64,000 nucleotides of DNA from Thermoanaerobacter uzonensis DSM 18761 (GTDB lineage: Bacteria > Bacillota > Thermoanaerobacteria > Thermoanaerobacterales > Thermoanaerobacteraceae): NCBI RefSeq assembly GCF_900129115.1, contig NZ_FQUR01000014.1, forward strand, positions 1 to 64,000, written 5' to 3'. Positions 19,203-28,863 of the stretch are shown here, piece after piece. Positions within the stretch are counted from its first letter, which is position 1, and each line of letters begins with the position of its first letter. The translations under genes and the position numbers were made by a program. The notes under the pieces are model-generated. The model ran no database searches, was not told the DNA's origin, and saw only the letters and a list, made by a program, of their open reading frames with translations.

Positions 19203-20222
19203 CTATAAATTATCGTTTTTGTTTATTTGACTTACTACATATTCTGCCCTTTTAACATCTCTTTCATATGGGTCTAATTGAATGCCATAAATTTTTTGTA
19301 AATTAGCTGGTTGTATATGTGTAGTCAGAATATCAATTTTATTTATATCCACATCTAATATTCCTAAAACTGCTCCTAACCTCACGTCAGACATTAAAGT
19401 CATGTATTCTTTTGTAGACATCACTTTTGCATGAGATAAAATTCCAAAAGCCCTTCCTACTCTATCTTCTATTTGAATTCTCTGTTTTTTGTATAGGTCC
19501 TCTCTAGCCTTTCTTTCACTAGAGATAATTTGTCTTGCTACTCCTTCAATATTTTCAATTATTTCTCTTTCACTTTGGCCAAGAGTGACTTGATTAGAAA
19601 TTTGATAAATATCTCCTAAAGCTTGAGTACCTTCACCGTATATTCCTCTAACTGCCATACCTATTTTAGACACAGAGTTTAAAATATTGCTTATTTGCCC
19701 AGTAATAGTAAGAGCGGGAAGATGAACCATGACTGAAGCTCGTATCCCTGTTCCTACGTTAGTAGGACAAGAAGTCAAATAACCTATCTTTTCATCATAG
19801 GCATAGTCGATAGTTTCTTCAATCAAATCGTCAACTTTATCAGCAGTATCCCAGCTTTCATTAAGCCTTAATCCTTCTAATATGCATTGTATTCTAAGAT
19901 GATCCTCTTCATTGACCATTATACTCACTGTATTGTCATCTTTTATAAGAGCATAACCATTCTTTGTATTTTGTGAAAGGTCAGGGCTTATAAGGTGCTT
20001 TTCTACAAGTGATTGCCTGTCAATAAGAGTCAATTTCTTCATCTCATACTCTACAAATTGGGTGGATAAAATAGTATTACTACCTAATATAGCTTTTCTA
20101 ACCAAATCTATAACCTTCCGTCCCTGCTCTTCTGTCATGACCGTAGGGAAAGGAATATCTTTTATATTTCGAGCAAGTCTAATTCTACTGGACAATACCA
20201 CATCTTTATCGTACTTAAGCAT
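19203..20222 (-). CDS. mcsB: Protein arginine kinase McsB
   Basis: Phosphorylates arginines on proteins to mark them for ClpCP. The 339-residue product is a phosphagen kinase-type catalytic domain: SSRIRLARNIKDIPFP at the N-terminus and the active-site signature TSCPTNVGTGIRASV. AGGTG lies upstream of ATG 20222. It is about 20 residues shorter than Bacillus McsB, at the C-terminus. It sits 3 to 12 bp from its neighbours mcsA and clpC. Confidence 0.95.
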   Translation of the reverse strand: MLKYDKDVVLSSRIRLARNIKDIPFPTVMTEEQGRKVIDLVRKAILGSNTILSTQFVEYEMKKLTLIDRQSLVEKHLISPDLSQNTKNGYALIKDDNTVSIMVNEEDHLRIQCILEGLRLNESWDTADKVDDLIEETIDYAYDEKIGYLTSCPTNVGTGIRASVMVHLPALTITGQISNILNSVSKIGMAVRGIYGEGTQALGDIYQISNQVTLGQSEREIIENIEGVARQIISSERKAREDLYKKQRIQIEDRVGRAFGILSHAKVMSTKEYMTLMSDVRLGAVLGILDVDINKIDILTTHIQPANLQKIYGIQLDPYERDVKRAEYVVSQINKNDNL

Positions 20223-20232
20223 CTTAAGTCAC

Positions 20233-20748
20233 CTACTTTCCTAATTCTTTCTCCAATTCTCTGATTTTATCTCTTAGTTCTGCTGCTTTTTCATAAGCTT
20301 CTTCTTTAATAGCTTTTTCCAATTGTAACTTTAACTCCTCAATTTCTCTTTTTACTCTCATTTTACCACCAGCTTTTTTAGGAATTTTCCCTCTGTGTTC
20401 TGTACTACCGTGTATTCTCCTCATAAGAGGATTTAATTCTTCAGCAAAAGCATCATAGCAGAAACTGCAACCTAATCTTCCAATTTTTTTAAAATCTTCG
20501 TAAGTCATACCACAGTGACTGCACTTTAAAGGCTTTTTTGTAAAGTCATCTATTCCAGGCAAAAAGTCCATTAAACCTGACAATAAATTTTGAACTGAAA
20601 AAGGTGTAAAAGTTGAAAAAACTTCTGTATTTAAAATTCCCTCTTCTGCTGCGCACTGGTCACACAAATGCATTTCAGTTTTTACTCCGTTTACTATTTT
20701 AGTGTAATGAACCGTAGCAGGCCTCATTTTGCATTTATCACACATCAT
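20233..20748 (-). CDS. mcsA: McsB activator McsA (UvrB/C motif zinc protein)
   Basis: 171-residue protein with four CXXC pairs (CDKCKMRP, CDQC, CSHCG, CSFC), which bind zinc, and a C-terminal UVR motif (LKLQLEKAIKEEAYEKAAELRD). It activates McsB kinase and modulates CtsR. ATG 20748 has GGAGGG at seven bases. The open frame extends 36 codons upstream into ctsR but that stretch has no ribosome binding site and reads as a basic, non-conserved sequence. Confidence 0.94.
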   Translation of the reverse strand: MMCDKCKMRPATVHYTKIVNGVKTEMHLCDQCAAEEGILNTEVFSTFTPFSVQNLLSGLMDFLPGIDDFTKKPLKCSHCGMTYEDFKKIGRLGCSFCYDAFAEELNPLMRRIHGSTEHRGKIPKKAGGKMRVKREIEELKLQLEKAIKEEAYEKAAELRDKIRELEKELGK

Positions 20749-20761
20749 AAAAATTCCCTCC

Positions 20762-21220
20762 TTACTTGTTGCGAGCAATTTCCATAAGCATTGCCTTAAG
20801 TAATAATGCCCGCAACATATTATTATCCTCTTGAGAAAAAGGAAGAATTTTATCATTAACTACGGCTTTCATCAAAGCTGCTTCCCTTGAAGTTATAATA
20901 TTATGGTCTAAAAGAGCATCAATGTAGTATCTAGCTTTACTCTCAGAAATATTATCCCCTATGTTTTCTATTATTTTATTTATCCAATTGTTTGATATAG
21001 AAGTTTTATAAATTTTGATATAACCCCCGCCACCTCTTTTACTTTCTATGATGTATCCTCTGTCAATAGTAAAACGCGTCTCTAACACATAGTTTATTTG
21101 AGATGGCGCACAATTAAAAACATTTGCTAGTTCATTTCTTTGAATTTCTACATAATGCTTACCAGCCTCTTCCATTAGCTCTTTTATAAAATTTTCAATC
21201 AAATCACTAAGCCTTGCCAT
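20762..21220 (-). CDS. ctsR: Transcriptional repressor CtsR
   Basis: Heat-shock repressor of clp genes, 153 residues. The N-terminal winged helix-turn-helix (RNELANVFNCAPSQINYVLETRF) is followed by the glycine-rich thermosensing wing RGGGGYIKI, a hallmark of CtsR. I chose ATG 21220 behind a GGTGGTGG run. A GTG at 21232 is an alternative. Its promoter carries a perfect CtsR box, so the operon is autoregulated. Confidence 0.95.
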   Translation of the reverse strand: MARLSDLIENFIKELMEEAGKHYVEIQRNELANVFNCAPSQINYVLETRFTIDRGYIIESKRGGGGYIKIYKTSISNNWINKIIENIGDNISESKARYYIDALLDHNIITSREAALMKAVVNDKILPFSQEDNNMLRALLLKAMLMEIARNK

Positions 21221-21247
21221 CGCCACCACCACGTCTCTTATTTTTAC

Positions 21248-21264
21248 TTTGACTTTCTTTGACC
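21248..21264 (-). promoter_or_regulatory. CtsR operator
   Basis: Minus strand GGTCAAA-GAA-AGTCAAA: two heptads in direct repeat with a NAN spacer, an exact fit to the published CtsR consensus. It lies just downstream of the -10 and 28 bp before the ctsR start. Confidence 0.93.
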
Positions 21265-21274
21265 TTCGAATATA

Positions 21275-21302
21275 TTTTTACATTTTTTTGTTCTCTCGTC
21301 AA
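21275..21302 (-). promoter_or_regulatory. Promoter of the ctsR operon
   Basis: Minus strand TTGACG (21297-21302) with TAAAAA/AAAAAT about 16-17 bp downstream. The CtsR box follows immediately, so bound repressor would block initiation. Confidence 0.65.
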
Positions 21303-21392
21303 TGGCTTTTTCACGCTAAAGCAAGTGATTTTTTCTAATATTTTCACCAAATAATAAAAATATCTCTCATATTCTAAAATTTTCACCATTTT

Positions 21393-21584
21393 TTATTCAT
21401 TTTCATAGTTTTCTTCCCCTTCATCTGCCAACTCTTGATGGTCTTCTTGATTTATAAGAGATGAAAAATTGCTTTTTCCCTTTAAATTCTTTCTATCTGT
21501 ATTTTCGTAAGTTTCTTCTTCAAAAAAGTTCCCTCTTACTGATTTGTATAGCTTTCCTTTGAAAAATTTTTGACTTTTATTCAT
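21393..21584 (-). CDS. Small acidic hypothetical protein
   Basis: 63 residues from ATG 21584 (start MNKSQKFFKGKLYKSV). The N-terminus is basic and the C-terminus strongly acidic (EDHQELADEGEENYENE). AGAGGTG lies six bases upstream and the gene begins 25 bp after the malic enzyme stop, so it may be co-transcribed. I recognise no family. It could be a real small protein or a chance frame. Confidence 0.45.
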   Translation of the reverse strand: MNKSQKFFKGKLYKSVRGNFFEEETYENTDRKNLKGKSNFSSLINQEDHQELADEGEENYENE

Positions 21585-21608
21585 ATCCTCCACCTCTTGC
21601 TCACTTTA

Positions 21609-22820
21609 TTATTTATTAAAGTTATTTTCCAACTCTTTTAAATCTAAATTGACTCTCGCTGCCCCCGTCTCCATTGCTGCTTTTGCAACTGCTATTGCTA
21701 CATTTTTAAGAACCCTTTTGTCAAAAGGCTTTGGAATTATATACTCCGGAGTAAGTTCATTTTCTGAAATAGTTTGGGCAATAGAATATGCAGCCCTAAC
21801 TTTCATCTCTTCATTAATTGTAGTAGCCCTAACTTCTAATGCCCCTCTAAATATACCCGGAAAAGCCAACACGTTGTTTATTTGGTTTGGAAAATCAGAT
21901 CTACCAGTACCCACCACATAAGCTCCTGCCTCTTTTGCTTCATCAGGATATATTTCAGGTACTGGATTAGCTAATGCGAAAACTATTGGTTTTTTGGCCA
22001 TTGTTTTTATCATTTCTTTATTTAATACATTAGGTGCTGATACTCCAATAAACACATCTGCTCCTTTTAAAGCATCTTTTAAAGCTCCTCTTAATCTTCC
22101 TTTATTTGATATTTTTGCAATCTCTTTTTTAGAGAAGTCTTTATCTTCTCTTCCTTCATATATGATACCACTTCTATCGCAAACTATTACATCTTTTATA
22201 CCAGCTTTTATTAAAAATTTAGCAATAGCAATCCCTGCCGCTCCAGCTCCATTTACAACAGCAGTAACTTCTTTTAATTCTTTTTCTACAATTTTTAAAG
22301 CATTTATTAAAGCAGCCAAAGTTACAACTGCCGTTCCATGCTGGTCATCATGAAATACAGGTATATCCAAAATTTCGTCCAACTTTCTTTCTATTTCAAA
22401 ACAGCGAGGAGCAGAAATATCTTCAAGATTTATACCTCCAAAAGTAGGTGAAATATTCACCACAGTTTTTATAATTTCTTCAACATCTTGAGTAGCAAGA
22501 CATATAGGTACTGCATCAACCCCTCCAAATTCTTTAAATAAAACTGCTTTTCCTTCCATAACAGGTAGTGCTGCGTAGGGCCCTATGTTGCCTAAACCTA
22601 AAACAGCTGAACCATCTGTCACAACCGCAATCATGTGGCTCTTTGTAGTATATTCATATACTAAATTACTATTTTTATGTATCTCCTTACAAGGCTCTGC
22701 AACACCTGGGGTATAGGCTAAAGCCAAATCTTTGTCATTTTTCACTTCTACCTTACTTACAATTTCAAGTTTGCCTCTATTTTCTTTGTGAAGTGTTAAA
22801 GTCTCTTCTCTTATATTCAT
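21609..22820 (-). CDS. NAD(P)-dependent malic enzyme
   Basis: Oxidatively decarboxylates malate to pyruvate. At 403 residues it is the short bacterial type without the phosphotransacetylase-like C-terminal domain. The N-terminal part has VKNDKDLALAYTPGVAEPC and VPVFHDDQHGTA-type sequence (IPVFHDDQHGTAVVTLAAL), and the nucleotide-binding domain has VVNGAGAAGIAIAKFL. A TATAAT box lies about 38 bp upstream (22858-22863). Cofactor preference cannot be read from the sequence with confidence. Confidence 0.94.
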   Translation of the reverse strand: MNIREETLTLHKENRGKLEIVSKVEVKNDKDLALAYTPGVAEPCKEIHKNSNLVYEYTTKSHMIAVVTDGSAVLGLGNIGPYAALPVMEGKAVLFKEFGGVDAVPICLATQDVEEIIKTVVNISPTFGGINLEDISAPRCFEIERKLDEILDIPVFHDDQHGTAVVTLAALINALKIVEKELKEVTAVVNGAGAAGIAIAKFLIKAGIKDVIVCDRSGIIYEGREDKDFSKKEIAKISNKGRLRGALKDALKGADVFIGVSAPNVLNKEMIKTMAKKPIVFALANPVPEIYPDEAKEAGAYVVGTGRSDFPNQINNVLAFPGIFRGALEVRATTINEEMKVRAAYSIAQTISENELTPEYIIPKPFDKRVLKNVAIAVAKAAMETGAARVNLDLKELENNFNK

Positions 22821-22905
22821 TTCATAAAGTCCTCCTCTAATACCCGTGTTTTCTTATATTATAACTTAAATATTTTTTAGAAAAAAGTTATTAGCTGCAC
22901 TAAAA

Positions 22906-22931
22906 ATAAAGCCTGCAAAAGCAGGCTTATT
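22906..22931 (-). terminator. Terminator after the EF-G paralogue
   Basis: AAGCCTGC-TTTT-GCAGGCTT stem on the minus strand followed by TATTTTTA. It overlaps the stop codon. Confidence 0.88.
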
Positions 22932-24966
22932 CTTCTTTTTCTTTTAATTTCTTCCTTTCTTCTATTATCTTTTGTGCCACATTAGGTGGAGCTTCTTCAT
23001 ATCTTGCAAAAGTCATTTTGAAGTCTCCTCTTGCTTGTGTCAAAGACCTTAAATCTGTCGCATATCTATTCATTTCAGCTAACGGCACTTCTGCTGTGAT
23101 TACTTCCAAATTGTCTTTTGACTCCATTCCTAAAATTCTTCCTCTTCTCTTATTCAAATCCCCAATGATATCTCCCATGTATTCTTCAGGCACCACCACT
23201 TCTACTCTCATAATAGGTTCTAAAAGAACCGGATTTGCTTGTTCCATCCCCTTTTTAAAAGCAAGAGATGCAGCAATTTTAAAAGCCATTTCAGAAGAAT
23301 CAACAGGATGGTAGGAACCATCTACCAAAGTAGCTTTAATGTTTACAACAGGATAACGAGCAAGTACACCTTCTTTTAAACTTTCCCTTAAGCCCTTTTC
23401 CACTGCTGGAATATATTGTTTTGGAACAGCTCCACCAAAAATCTTATCTTCAAATTCAAACTCACTGTTGGGGTTCGGTTCAAATTCAATCCACACATGG
23501 CCATATTGTCCATGCCCACCTGTCTGTTTTTTATGCTTCCCTTCTACTTTGACTTTACTCTTTATCGTCTCTCTATAGGGTACAATTGGGTCTGTCAAGG
23601 TGCATTCTACTCCAAACTTGTTCATCAACTTTTTAGAAATTACTTCTATATGCTGTTCTCCCATTCCATAAACTATCATTTGACCTGTCTCTAAATTCTT
23701 TTCTACTTTAAAAGTCGGATCTTCTTCTTGCAACCTTTGGAGTCCATTGCTAATTTTTTCCTCATCCCCTTTGGATTTAGGTTCAATTGCAAGAGCAAGT
23801 GTAGGCTGAGGAAACTCGATTCCTGACAACGTAACAGGATTAGAAGGATCGCATAAAGTGTCTCCTGTCATGGTATATTGAAGCTTTGCAACTGCTCCTA
23901 TATCTCCTGCTACTAACTTAGATACAGGCATCTGCTTTTTACCTCTTAAAATGTAAAGCTGGCTTATTTTCTCTTGCATCTGCTTATTTGAATTAAGGAG
24001 GGTAGAATCGGAAGTTAGAATACCCGATACAACCTTAAAAATGGAAAGTCTTCCTACATAAGGATCTGCTATAGTTTTAAATACAAATGCCGCTACTGGA
24101 CTATTTTCAGTGATTTTTTCTCTTTCTATATCCAGAGGCGATGGCAAAAATTCCACAATGGCATCTAATAATTTATCTACTCCAATATTTTTAAGGCTTG
24201 AACCGCATAAAACAGGTATTAATTCGCCGATTCTTATGCTGTTTTTGATTCCTTCTTTTATTTCTTCTTGTGTAAATTCTTCTCCTCCAAAGTATTTTTC
24301 CATTAAAGTTTCATCGTTTTCAGCAATGTTCTCAATTAATTCATCTTTGGTCGATAAAACTTTATCCATTAACTCCGCCGGTACTTCTGTCTCCTTTATT
24401 CCTTTTTCATCGTAAACGTATGCTTTTTGAGTAAGAACGTCTACATAGCCTTTAAAACTTTGTTCACTTCCAATAGGAAATGTCAGAGGAATAACCTTAT
24501 TACTAAATTTCTCCCTCAATTGATTTAAGGTTTTAAAATAGTCTGCATTTTCTCTATCCATTTTGTTAATAAAAAATACAATAGGCAACCTATTCTTTTG
24601 AGCCAAACCAAACACTTTTTCAGTTCCAACTTCTACACCAGAAGCAGCACACACAGGTATTATAACACTGTCCACAACCCGCAAACCACTAACAACCTCT
24701 CCAAAAAAATCAAAATATCCTGGCATATCTAATATATTAATTTTATACTCTTTCCACTCCACCGGAATTACTGATGTGGAAATAGATATCTGCCTGGCAA
24801 TTTCCTCTGGGTCATAGTCAGATACAGTGGTACCATTTTCTACGCGCCCCATTCTATCAATGACTTTTGTGTTTAAAAGGAATGCCTCAGTTAATGTAGT
24901 TTTACCGGCTCCACCGTGGGAAACCAATCCTACATTTCTTATTTGATTAGTTTTGTAATCCTTCAT
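22927..24966 (-). CDS. Elongation factor G paralogue (EF-G-like GTPase)
   Basis: 679-residue translational GTPase with the five-domain EF-G plan: P-loop SHGGAGKTT (residues 16-24), NKMD, later domain IV with KKQTGGHGQYGHVWIE and domain V. The G3 motif reads DMPGYFDF, so the catalytic His of PGH is Tyr. Switch I also departs from the EF-G consensus. This matches the EF-G-2 subfamily rather than canonical FusA. Its role is not established and it is probably not the main translocase. It is a single-gene transcript between terminators. Confidence 0.9.
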   Translation of the reverse strand: MKDYKTNQIRNVGLVSHGGAGKTTLTEAFLLNTKVIDRMGRVENGTTVSDYDPEEIARQISISTSVIPVEWKEYKINILDMPGYFDFFGEVVSGLRVVDSVIIPVCAASGVEVGTEKVFGLAQKNRLPIVFFINKMDRENADYFKTLNQLREKFSNKVIPLTFPIGSEQSFKGYVDVLTQKAYVYDEKGIKETEVPAELMDKVLSTKDELIENIAENDETLMEKYFGGEEFTQEEIKEGIKNSIRIGELIPVLCGSSLKNIGVDKLLDAIVEFLPSPLDIEREKITENSPVAAFVFKTIADPYVGRLSIFKVVSGILTSDSTLLNSNKQMQEKISQLYILRGKKQMPVSKLVAGDIGAVAKLQYTMTGDTLCDPSNPVTLSGIEFPQPTLALAIEPKSKGDEEKISNGLQRLQEEDPTFKVEKNLETGQMIVYGMGEQHIEVISKKLMNKFGVECTLTDPIVPYRETIKSKVKVEGKHKKQTGGHGQYGHVWIEFEPNPNSEFEFEDKIFGGAVPKQYIPAVEKGLRESLKEGVLARYPVVNIKATLVDGSYHPVDSSEMAFKIAASLAFKKGMEQANPVLLEPIMRVEVVVPEEYMGDIIGDLNKRRGRILGMESKDNLEVITAEVPLAEMNRYATDLRSLTQARGDFKMTFARYEEAPPNVAQKIIEERKKLKEKEE

Positions 24967-25058
24967 ACATATCCCCCTATCTTATCGCAAATAATCTTTA
25001 ATATTATTATTCTATACATTTTGAAATTTTCCTTTATTTTTTTGATATTTTTTAATAA

Positions 25059-25087
25059 AAAATCTCTGGCAAAACGCCAGAGATTTA
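25059..25087 (-). terminator. Terminator after ptsI
   Basis: AAATCTCTGGC/GCCAGAGATTT stem with a five-base loop and a T run on the minus strand. Confidence 0.93.
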
Positions 25088-26806
25088 CTCAATATCTTTA
25101 ATTATGTCCTCCATCATTTTTTGTATCTTTTCTGCTTCAGCAATATTTAGCACTCTTTCCGCTATTTCTTTTGCTCTTTCATATTCTACATTTCTGATGA
25201 TATTTTTAACTGTAGGTATTGAAGATGCACTCATAGAAAATTCGTCTAAGCCAAGTCCTAACAATATAACCGTAGCTAAAGGATCCCCCGCCATTTCACC
25301 GCACATAGCCGCAAATTTTCCTTCTTTGTGAGCCGCATCGATCACAAACTTTATAAGCCTTAAAATAGCTGGGTTAAATGGCTGATAATAATCCTTTACG
25401 TGTTCATTCATTCTGTCAACAGCAAGGGTATACTGCGTCAGGTCATTAGTTCCTATGCTAAAGAAGTCCACTTCTTTAGCTAATATGTCTGCAGTCACTG
25501 CAGCAGAAGGTATTTCTACCATTATACCTACTTTTATGTTTTTGTCATACTTTATGCCTTCTTTATCAAGCTCAGCTTTTACTTCATTTAAAACGATATT
25601 TGCTTTTCTTACATCTTCTATAGAAGATATCATCGGATACATTATGTGAATATTTCCATAAGCACTTGCTCTTAAAATTGCTCGTAATTGGGTCTTAAAT
25701 ATGTCTGTCCTATCCAAGCAAAGCCTTATAGCTCTATATCCCAAAAAAGGATTCATCTCTTTAGGCATATCAAGATAAGGAAGTTCTTTATCTCCGCCTA
25801 TATCTAAGGTTCTTATGGTAACAGGCTTTCCTTCCATTTTTTCTACAACTTCTTTGTAGGCTTCAAATTGCTCTTCTTCTGTAGGAAGAGTAGTTCTATC
25901 CATGTATAAGAATTCAGTTCTAAAAAGTCCAACCCCTTCTGCTCCATTGGCCAGCGCACTTTTTACATCTTTTGGAGTTCCTATATTTGCCGCTAACATG
26001 ACTTTTTTGCCATCTGGAGTTGTTGCAGGCAAATCTTTTAATTTCTTTAATTTCTCCACCTTTTTATCATAATTCTCTTTTTTAGCCTTATATTCGTTTA
26101 TTGTATTTTCGTCAGGATTTACAATGATAACTCCTTCCAAACCATCTACTATTATGGTATCTCCATTATTAACTTGAAGGGTAACATCGCCCAATCCTAC
26201 TACAGCAGGAATTTCTAAGGAACGTGCCATTATAGCTGTATGAGAAGTTCTCCCGCCTACATCTGTAGCAAATCCTAAAACCATTTCTTTTCTCATGGTA
26301 GCTGTATCTGAAGGGGTTAAGTCTCTAGCTATAACTACCACTTGTTCATCAAGTTCAGAAAGGCTGGTGCTTTTTACTCCTAAAAGATTATTTATTATAC
26401 GGTTTCCTACATCCCTTAAATCTACAGCTCTTTCTTTTAAATATTCATCATTTAAACTTTCCATTACAGAAGCATTTTGTTCAATTACTTTATTTACCGC
26501 ATTATCAGCAGTTATAAGTTGAGTCTTAATCATACTTTCTACCCCTTCAATAAGTTCGGGGTCACTTGCTAGCATTAAATGTGCCTCAAAAATTTCTGCC
26601 TTGTCCTTCCCAAATTCTTTTAATGCATCTTCTTTAATTTTTTGTATTTGCTCCTTCGTCACTACTAAAGCTTTCTTAAACCTTTCAATTTCGTACTCTA
26701 CTTTTGATTCATCTATGTTTTTCATGTTGATTTCTGCTTTTTCTTTAGTATATAAAAAAACCTTCCCAATTGCTATCCCCGGGGATGCCGCAACTCCTTT
26801 TAGCAT
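25085..26806 (-). CDS. ptsI: Phosphoenolpyruvate-protein phosphotransferase (PTS enzyme I)
   Basis: Starts the sugar phosphotransferase relay by moving phosphate from PEP to HPr. The 573-residue protein has the active-site His in GGRTSHTAIMARSLEIP, the PEP-binding barrel (GVGLFRTEFLYM, GTNDLTQYTLAVDR) and the C-terminal CGEMAGDP cysteine. ATG 26806 has AAGGAGGG upstream, and an extended -10 TGTTATAAT lies at 26840-26848. HPr (ptsH) is not adjacent. Confidence 0.97.
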   Translation of the reverse strand: MLKGVAASPGIAIGKVFLYTKEKAEINMKNIDESKVEYEIERFKKALVVTKEQIQKIKEDALKEFGKDKAEIFEAHLMLASDPELIEGVESMIKTQLITADNAVNKVIEQNASVMESLNDEYLKERAVDLRDVGNRIINNLLGVKSTSLSELDEQVVVIARDLTPSDTATMRKEMVLGFATDVGGRTSHTAIMARSLEIPAVVGLGDVTLQVNNGDTIIVDGLEGVIIVNPDENTINEYKAKKENYDKKVEKLKKLKDLPATTPDGKKVMLAANIGTPKDVKSALANGAEGVGLFRTEFLYMDRTTLPTEEEQFEAYKEVVEKMEGKPVTIRTLDIGGDKELPYLDMPKEMNPFLGYRAIRLCLDRTDIFKTQLRAILRASAYGNIHIMYPMISSIEDVRKANIVLNEVKAELDKEGIKYDKNIKVGIMVEIPSAAVTADILAKEVDFFSIGTNDLTQYTLAVDRMNEHVKDYYQPFNPAILRLIKFVIDAAHKEGKFAAMCGEMAGDPLATVILLGLGLDEFSMSASSIPTVKNIIRNVEYERAKEIAERVLNIAEAEKIQKMMEDIIKDIE

Positions 26807-26839
26807 TTTTGACCCTCCTTAAAATTAGTTCTAACGTCT

Positions 26840-26848
26840 ATTATAACA
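26840..26848 (-). promoter_or_regulatory. Extended -10 promoter of ptsI
   Basis: Minus strand TGTTATAAT, a consensus extended -10. No convincing -35 is seen at 17 bp. Confidence 0.6.
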
Positions 26849-26907
26849 TAGTTTTCATCCCAGTGTGAAACTTTTGCACAATAATAAAATAAAAAAATAA
26901 AGCAAAC

Positions 26908-26942
26908 AAAAAAGACCAGGAAAATATTCTCCCAGTCTTTTC
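26908..26942 (-). terminator. Terminator after the GGDEF gene
   Basis: Minus strand AAAAGACTGGG/CCTGGTCTTTT, fully paired with two G-U pairs, ending in a T run. Confidence 0.85.
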
Positions 26943-26954
26943 TTAAAGCTTTTT

Positions 26955-28619
26955 TCACACTTCATATATGGCAATTTTGTTTCTTCCTTTACTTTTGCCA
27001 CCTGCATACAAAGCTCTATCCGCATGGCTTATAAGTTTTTCTGCAGAATCAGCCTTTCCCGGATAATCTGCTACTCCACCCGTTATAGTTAAATATATAT
27101 CTCCTTTATCTGTCCTAATTGGCCTTGATGATACTTCATTTCTTATCCTCTCTGCAATCATATAGGCTTGTTCTGCAGTAAGTTTCGGCAAAATCACTGC
27201 AAATTCTTCTCCACCAAATCGCGCTACAATATCATCACTTCTCACATTGTTTTTTATCCGTTTTGCCACTTCCTTAAGTACTTCATCTCCAACTAAATGA
27301 CCGTAAGTATCATTAATCAGTTTAAAATTATCCAAGTCAAACATTATAAGGCTCACAGGCTCACTAGTCTCATCTGCCCTCATAATATTTTCCATTAATG
27401 CATCATTAAAATATCTTCTATTATAAGTCTTTGTTAAAGGATCAGTAATAGATTTTTTGGTGACTTCATAATATCGTTTAGCATTGGTTATCGCAACAGA
27501 AGCTTGATCTACAATTATCTCTATAATTTTAACAGAATCCTCATCAAACACATTTGTCTCTACATGCAACACCATAAGACATCCAATGACAGATCCCGAA
27601 AACCTTAAAGGAGCAACTACTACACTGCCATAGTTATTTAAAAATTGTTCTTTTAAAAATCTTTTATCCTGCTTTAAATCCTTAATTGCTACTGTTTTGT
27701 TAGAAGATATGCACTTTCCTATTATTCCCTCATCCTTGAAGTAATTTTCTTTAAAGCCTCCTTCTCCCTCTCTATTACCTATCGATTTTACTAAAGCAGC
27801 TACCCCATTAGAATCTGTCAAATATATTGCTGCTGCAGATATTGAAACAACTTGAGAAATAACTTCTATAATAGTATCTAATATTTGCTCCAACTCTAAC
27901 TTCGAATTTATCATTTTAACCATCTCATATATGGCGTTAAGCCTCTTATTTGCCTTAATCAAATCTCTAATCATCCTAAAAGCATATGCTATGAATATAA
28001 GTGGAGTTAAAGATAACACAAAAAACAGAAGGCTATGTTTAAAATAAATATATGCAAGAAGTAATGAAAAAGGAATCATAACTATATAAGTACCCAACTC
28101 TAATAATACACTCTCATTCCAATACTCTTTAAACAAAATCTTCCCCTGTACTTTTAAAGCATAGTACAGTATAAAATTGTTCAAAAGGAAACTCATTATG
28201 ACATAACTTAAAATATATTTAACTTGCGTAAAAGAAACTATTCCAATTTTTCCACCTATGAATTCATAAAACCATCCTGCCCCTAAATACGCAATAGAAA
28301 ACATTCCTCCATTTAAAAAACCATTTTTTATCTTTTTTCTTATTACAATAGTATCAAACATAACAGATGATACCATGAGAGTAGCCGCTCCAACCGTTCC
28401 AAAAATTAAAAAAGTAGTTATTCCTATTGTAGGGCTTAAAGACAATTTTATATCTGTATACATTATTCCAAGATTGTCCAAAATTATTGCAAAAGCTAAT
28501 AAAATCAAAAAGACTCTCCAATCCATTCCAATACCATCATAATAAAGTGACCACATAAATAATATACTTCCTATTGTAATTAAGGTCATATTAAAAACCA
28601 GTTCCCTGTACTTCCCCAT
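26955..28619 (-). CDS. Membrane GAF-GGDEF diguanylate cyclase
   Basis: About 554 residues. The N-terminal 200 residues hold roughly six hydrophobic segments, probably a membrane sensor. A GAF domain follows (LELEQILDTIIEVISQVVSI to ASVAITNAKRYYEV), and then a C-terminal GGDEF domain with the active motif RFGGEEFAVILP. RSDD five residues before GGEEF is a canonical RxxD inhibitory site, so product feedback is expected. It should make cyclic di-GMP. The ligand sensed is unknown. ATG 28619 has GAGGGG upstream. Confidence 0.9.
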   Translation of the reverse strand: MGKYRELVFNMTLITIGSILFMWSLYYDGIGMDWRVFLILLAFAIILDNLGIMYTDIKLSLSPTIGITTFLIFGTVGAATLMVSSVMFDTIVIRKKIKNGFLNGGMFSIAYLGAGWFYEFIGGKIGIVSFTQVKYILSYVIMSFLLNNFILYYALKVQGKILFKEYWNESVLLELGTYIVMIPFSLLLAYIYFKHSLLFFVLSLTPLIFIAYAFRMIRDLIKANKRLNAIYEMVKMINSKLELEQILDTIIEVISQVVSISAAAIYLTDSNGVAALVKSIGNREGEGGFKENYFKDEGIIGKCISSNKTVAIKDLKQDKRFLKEQFLNNYGSVVVAPLRFSGSVIGCLMVLHVETNVFDEDSVKIIEIIVDQASVAITNAKRYYEVTKKSITDPLTKTYNRRYFNDALMENIMRADETSEPVSLIMFDLDNFKLINDTYGHLVGDEVLKEVAKRIKNNVRSDDIVARFGGEEFAVILPKLTAEQAYMIAERIRNEVSSRPIRTDKGDIYLTITGGVADYPGKADSAEKLISHADRALYAGGKSKGRNKIAIYEV

Positions 28620-28791
28620 ACTAATCCCCTCGTTTTTCCGAATCATATTAATATTCTACATTTATTTCAAAAATCCTTCTTGGGTTGACAAATGTTTATA
28701 AAATTAATCACATTTATTTATCAGAGCCAATTGTACCACAAATCCCCATCATAATATGTCGAATTATGTATATTAATTCAAAAAATAAATT

Positions 28792-28822
28792 AGAACCTCT
28801 TCAAAATATTGAAAGAGGTTCT
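28792..28822 (-). terminator. Terminator after nrdJ
   Basis: AGAACCTCTT/AAGAGGTTCT stem with an 11-base loop, 40 bp past the nrdJ stop, followed on the minus strand by AATTTATTTTTT. The rest of the 217-bp gap down to the GGDEF gene start shows nothing else clear. Confidence 0.85.
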
Positions 28823-28863
28823 TTAAATTATAATCCAAAAATTAAATTGATAAATATTTTTCA

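Noticed and set aside
20749-20856. 36-codon N-terminal extension of mcsA
   Set aside because: It overlaps ctsR coding sequence and has no ribosome binding site. GGAGGG at seven bases supports the start at 20748.
21207-21389. 60-codon minus-strand frame ahead of ctsR
   Set aside because: It covers the ctsR promoter and the perfect CtsR operator and lacks a convincing ribosome binding site, so it is regulatory DNA.
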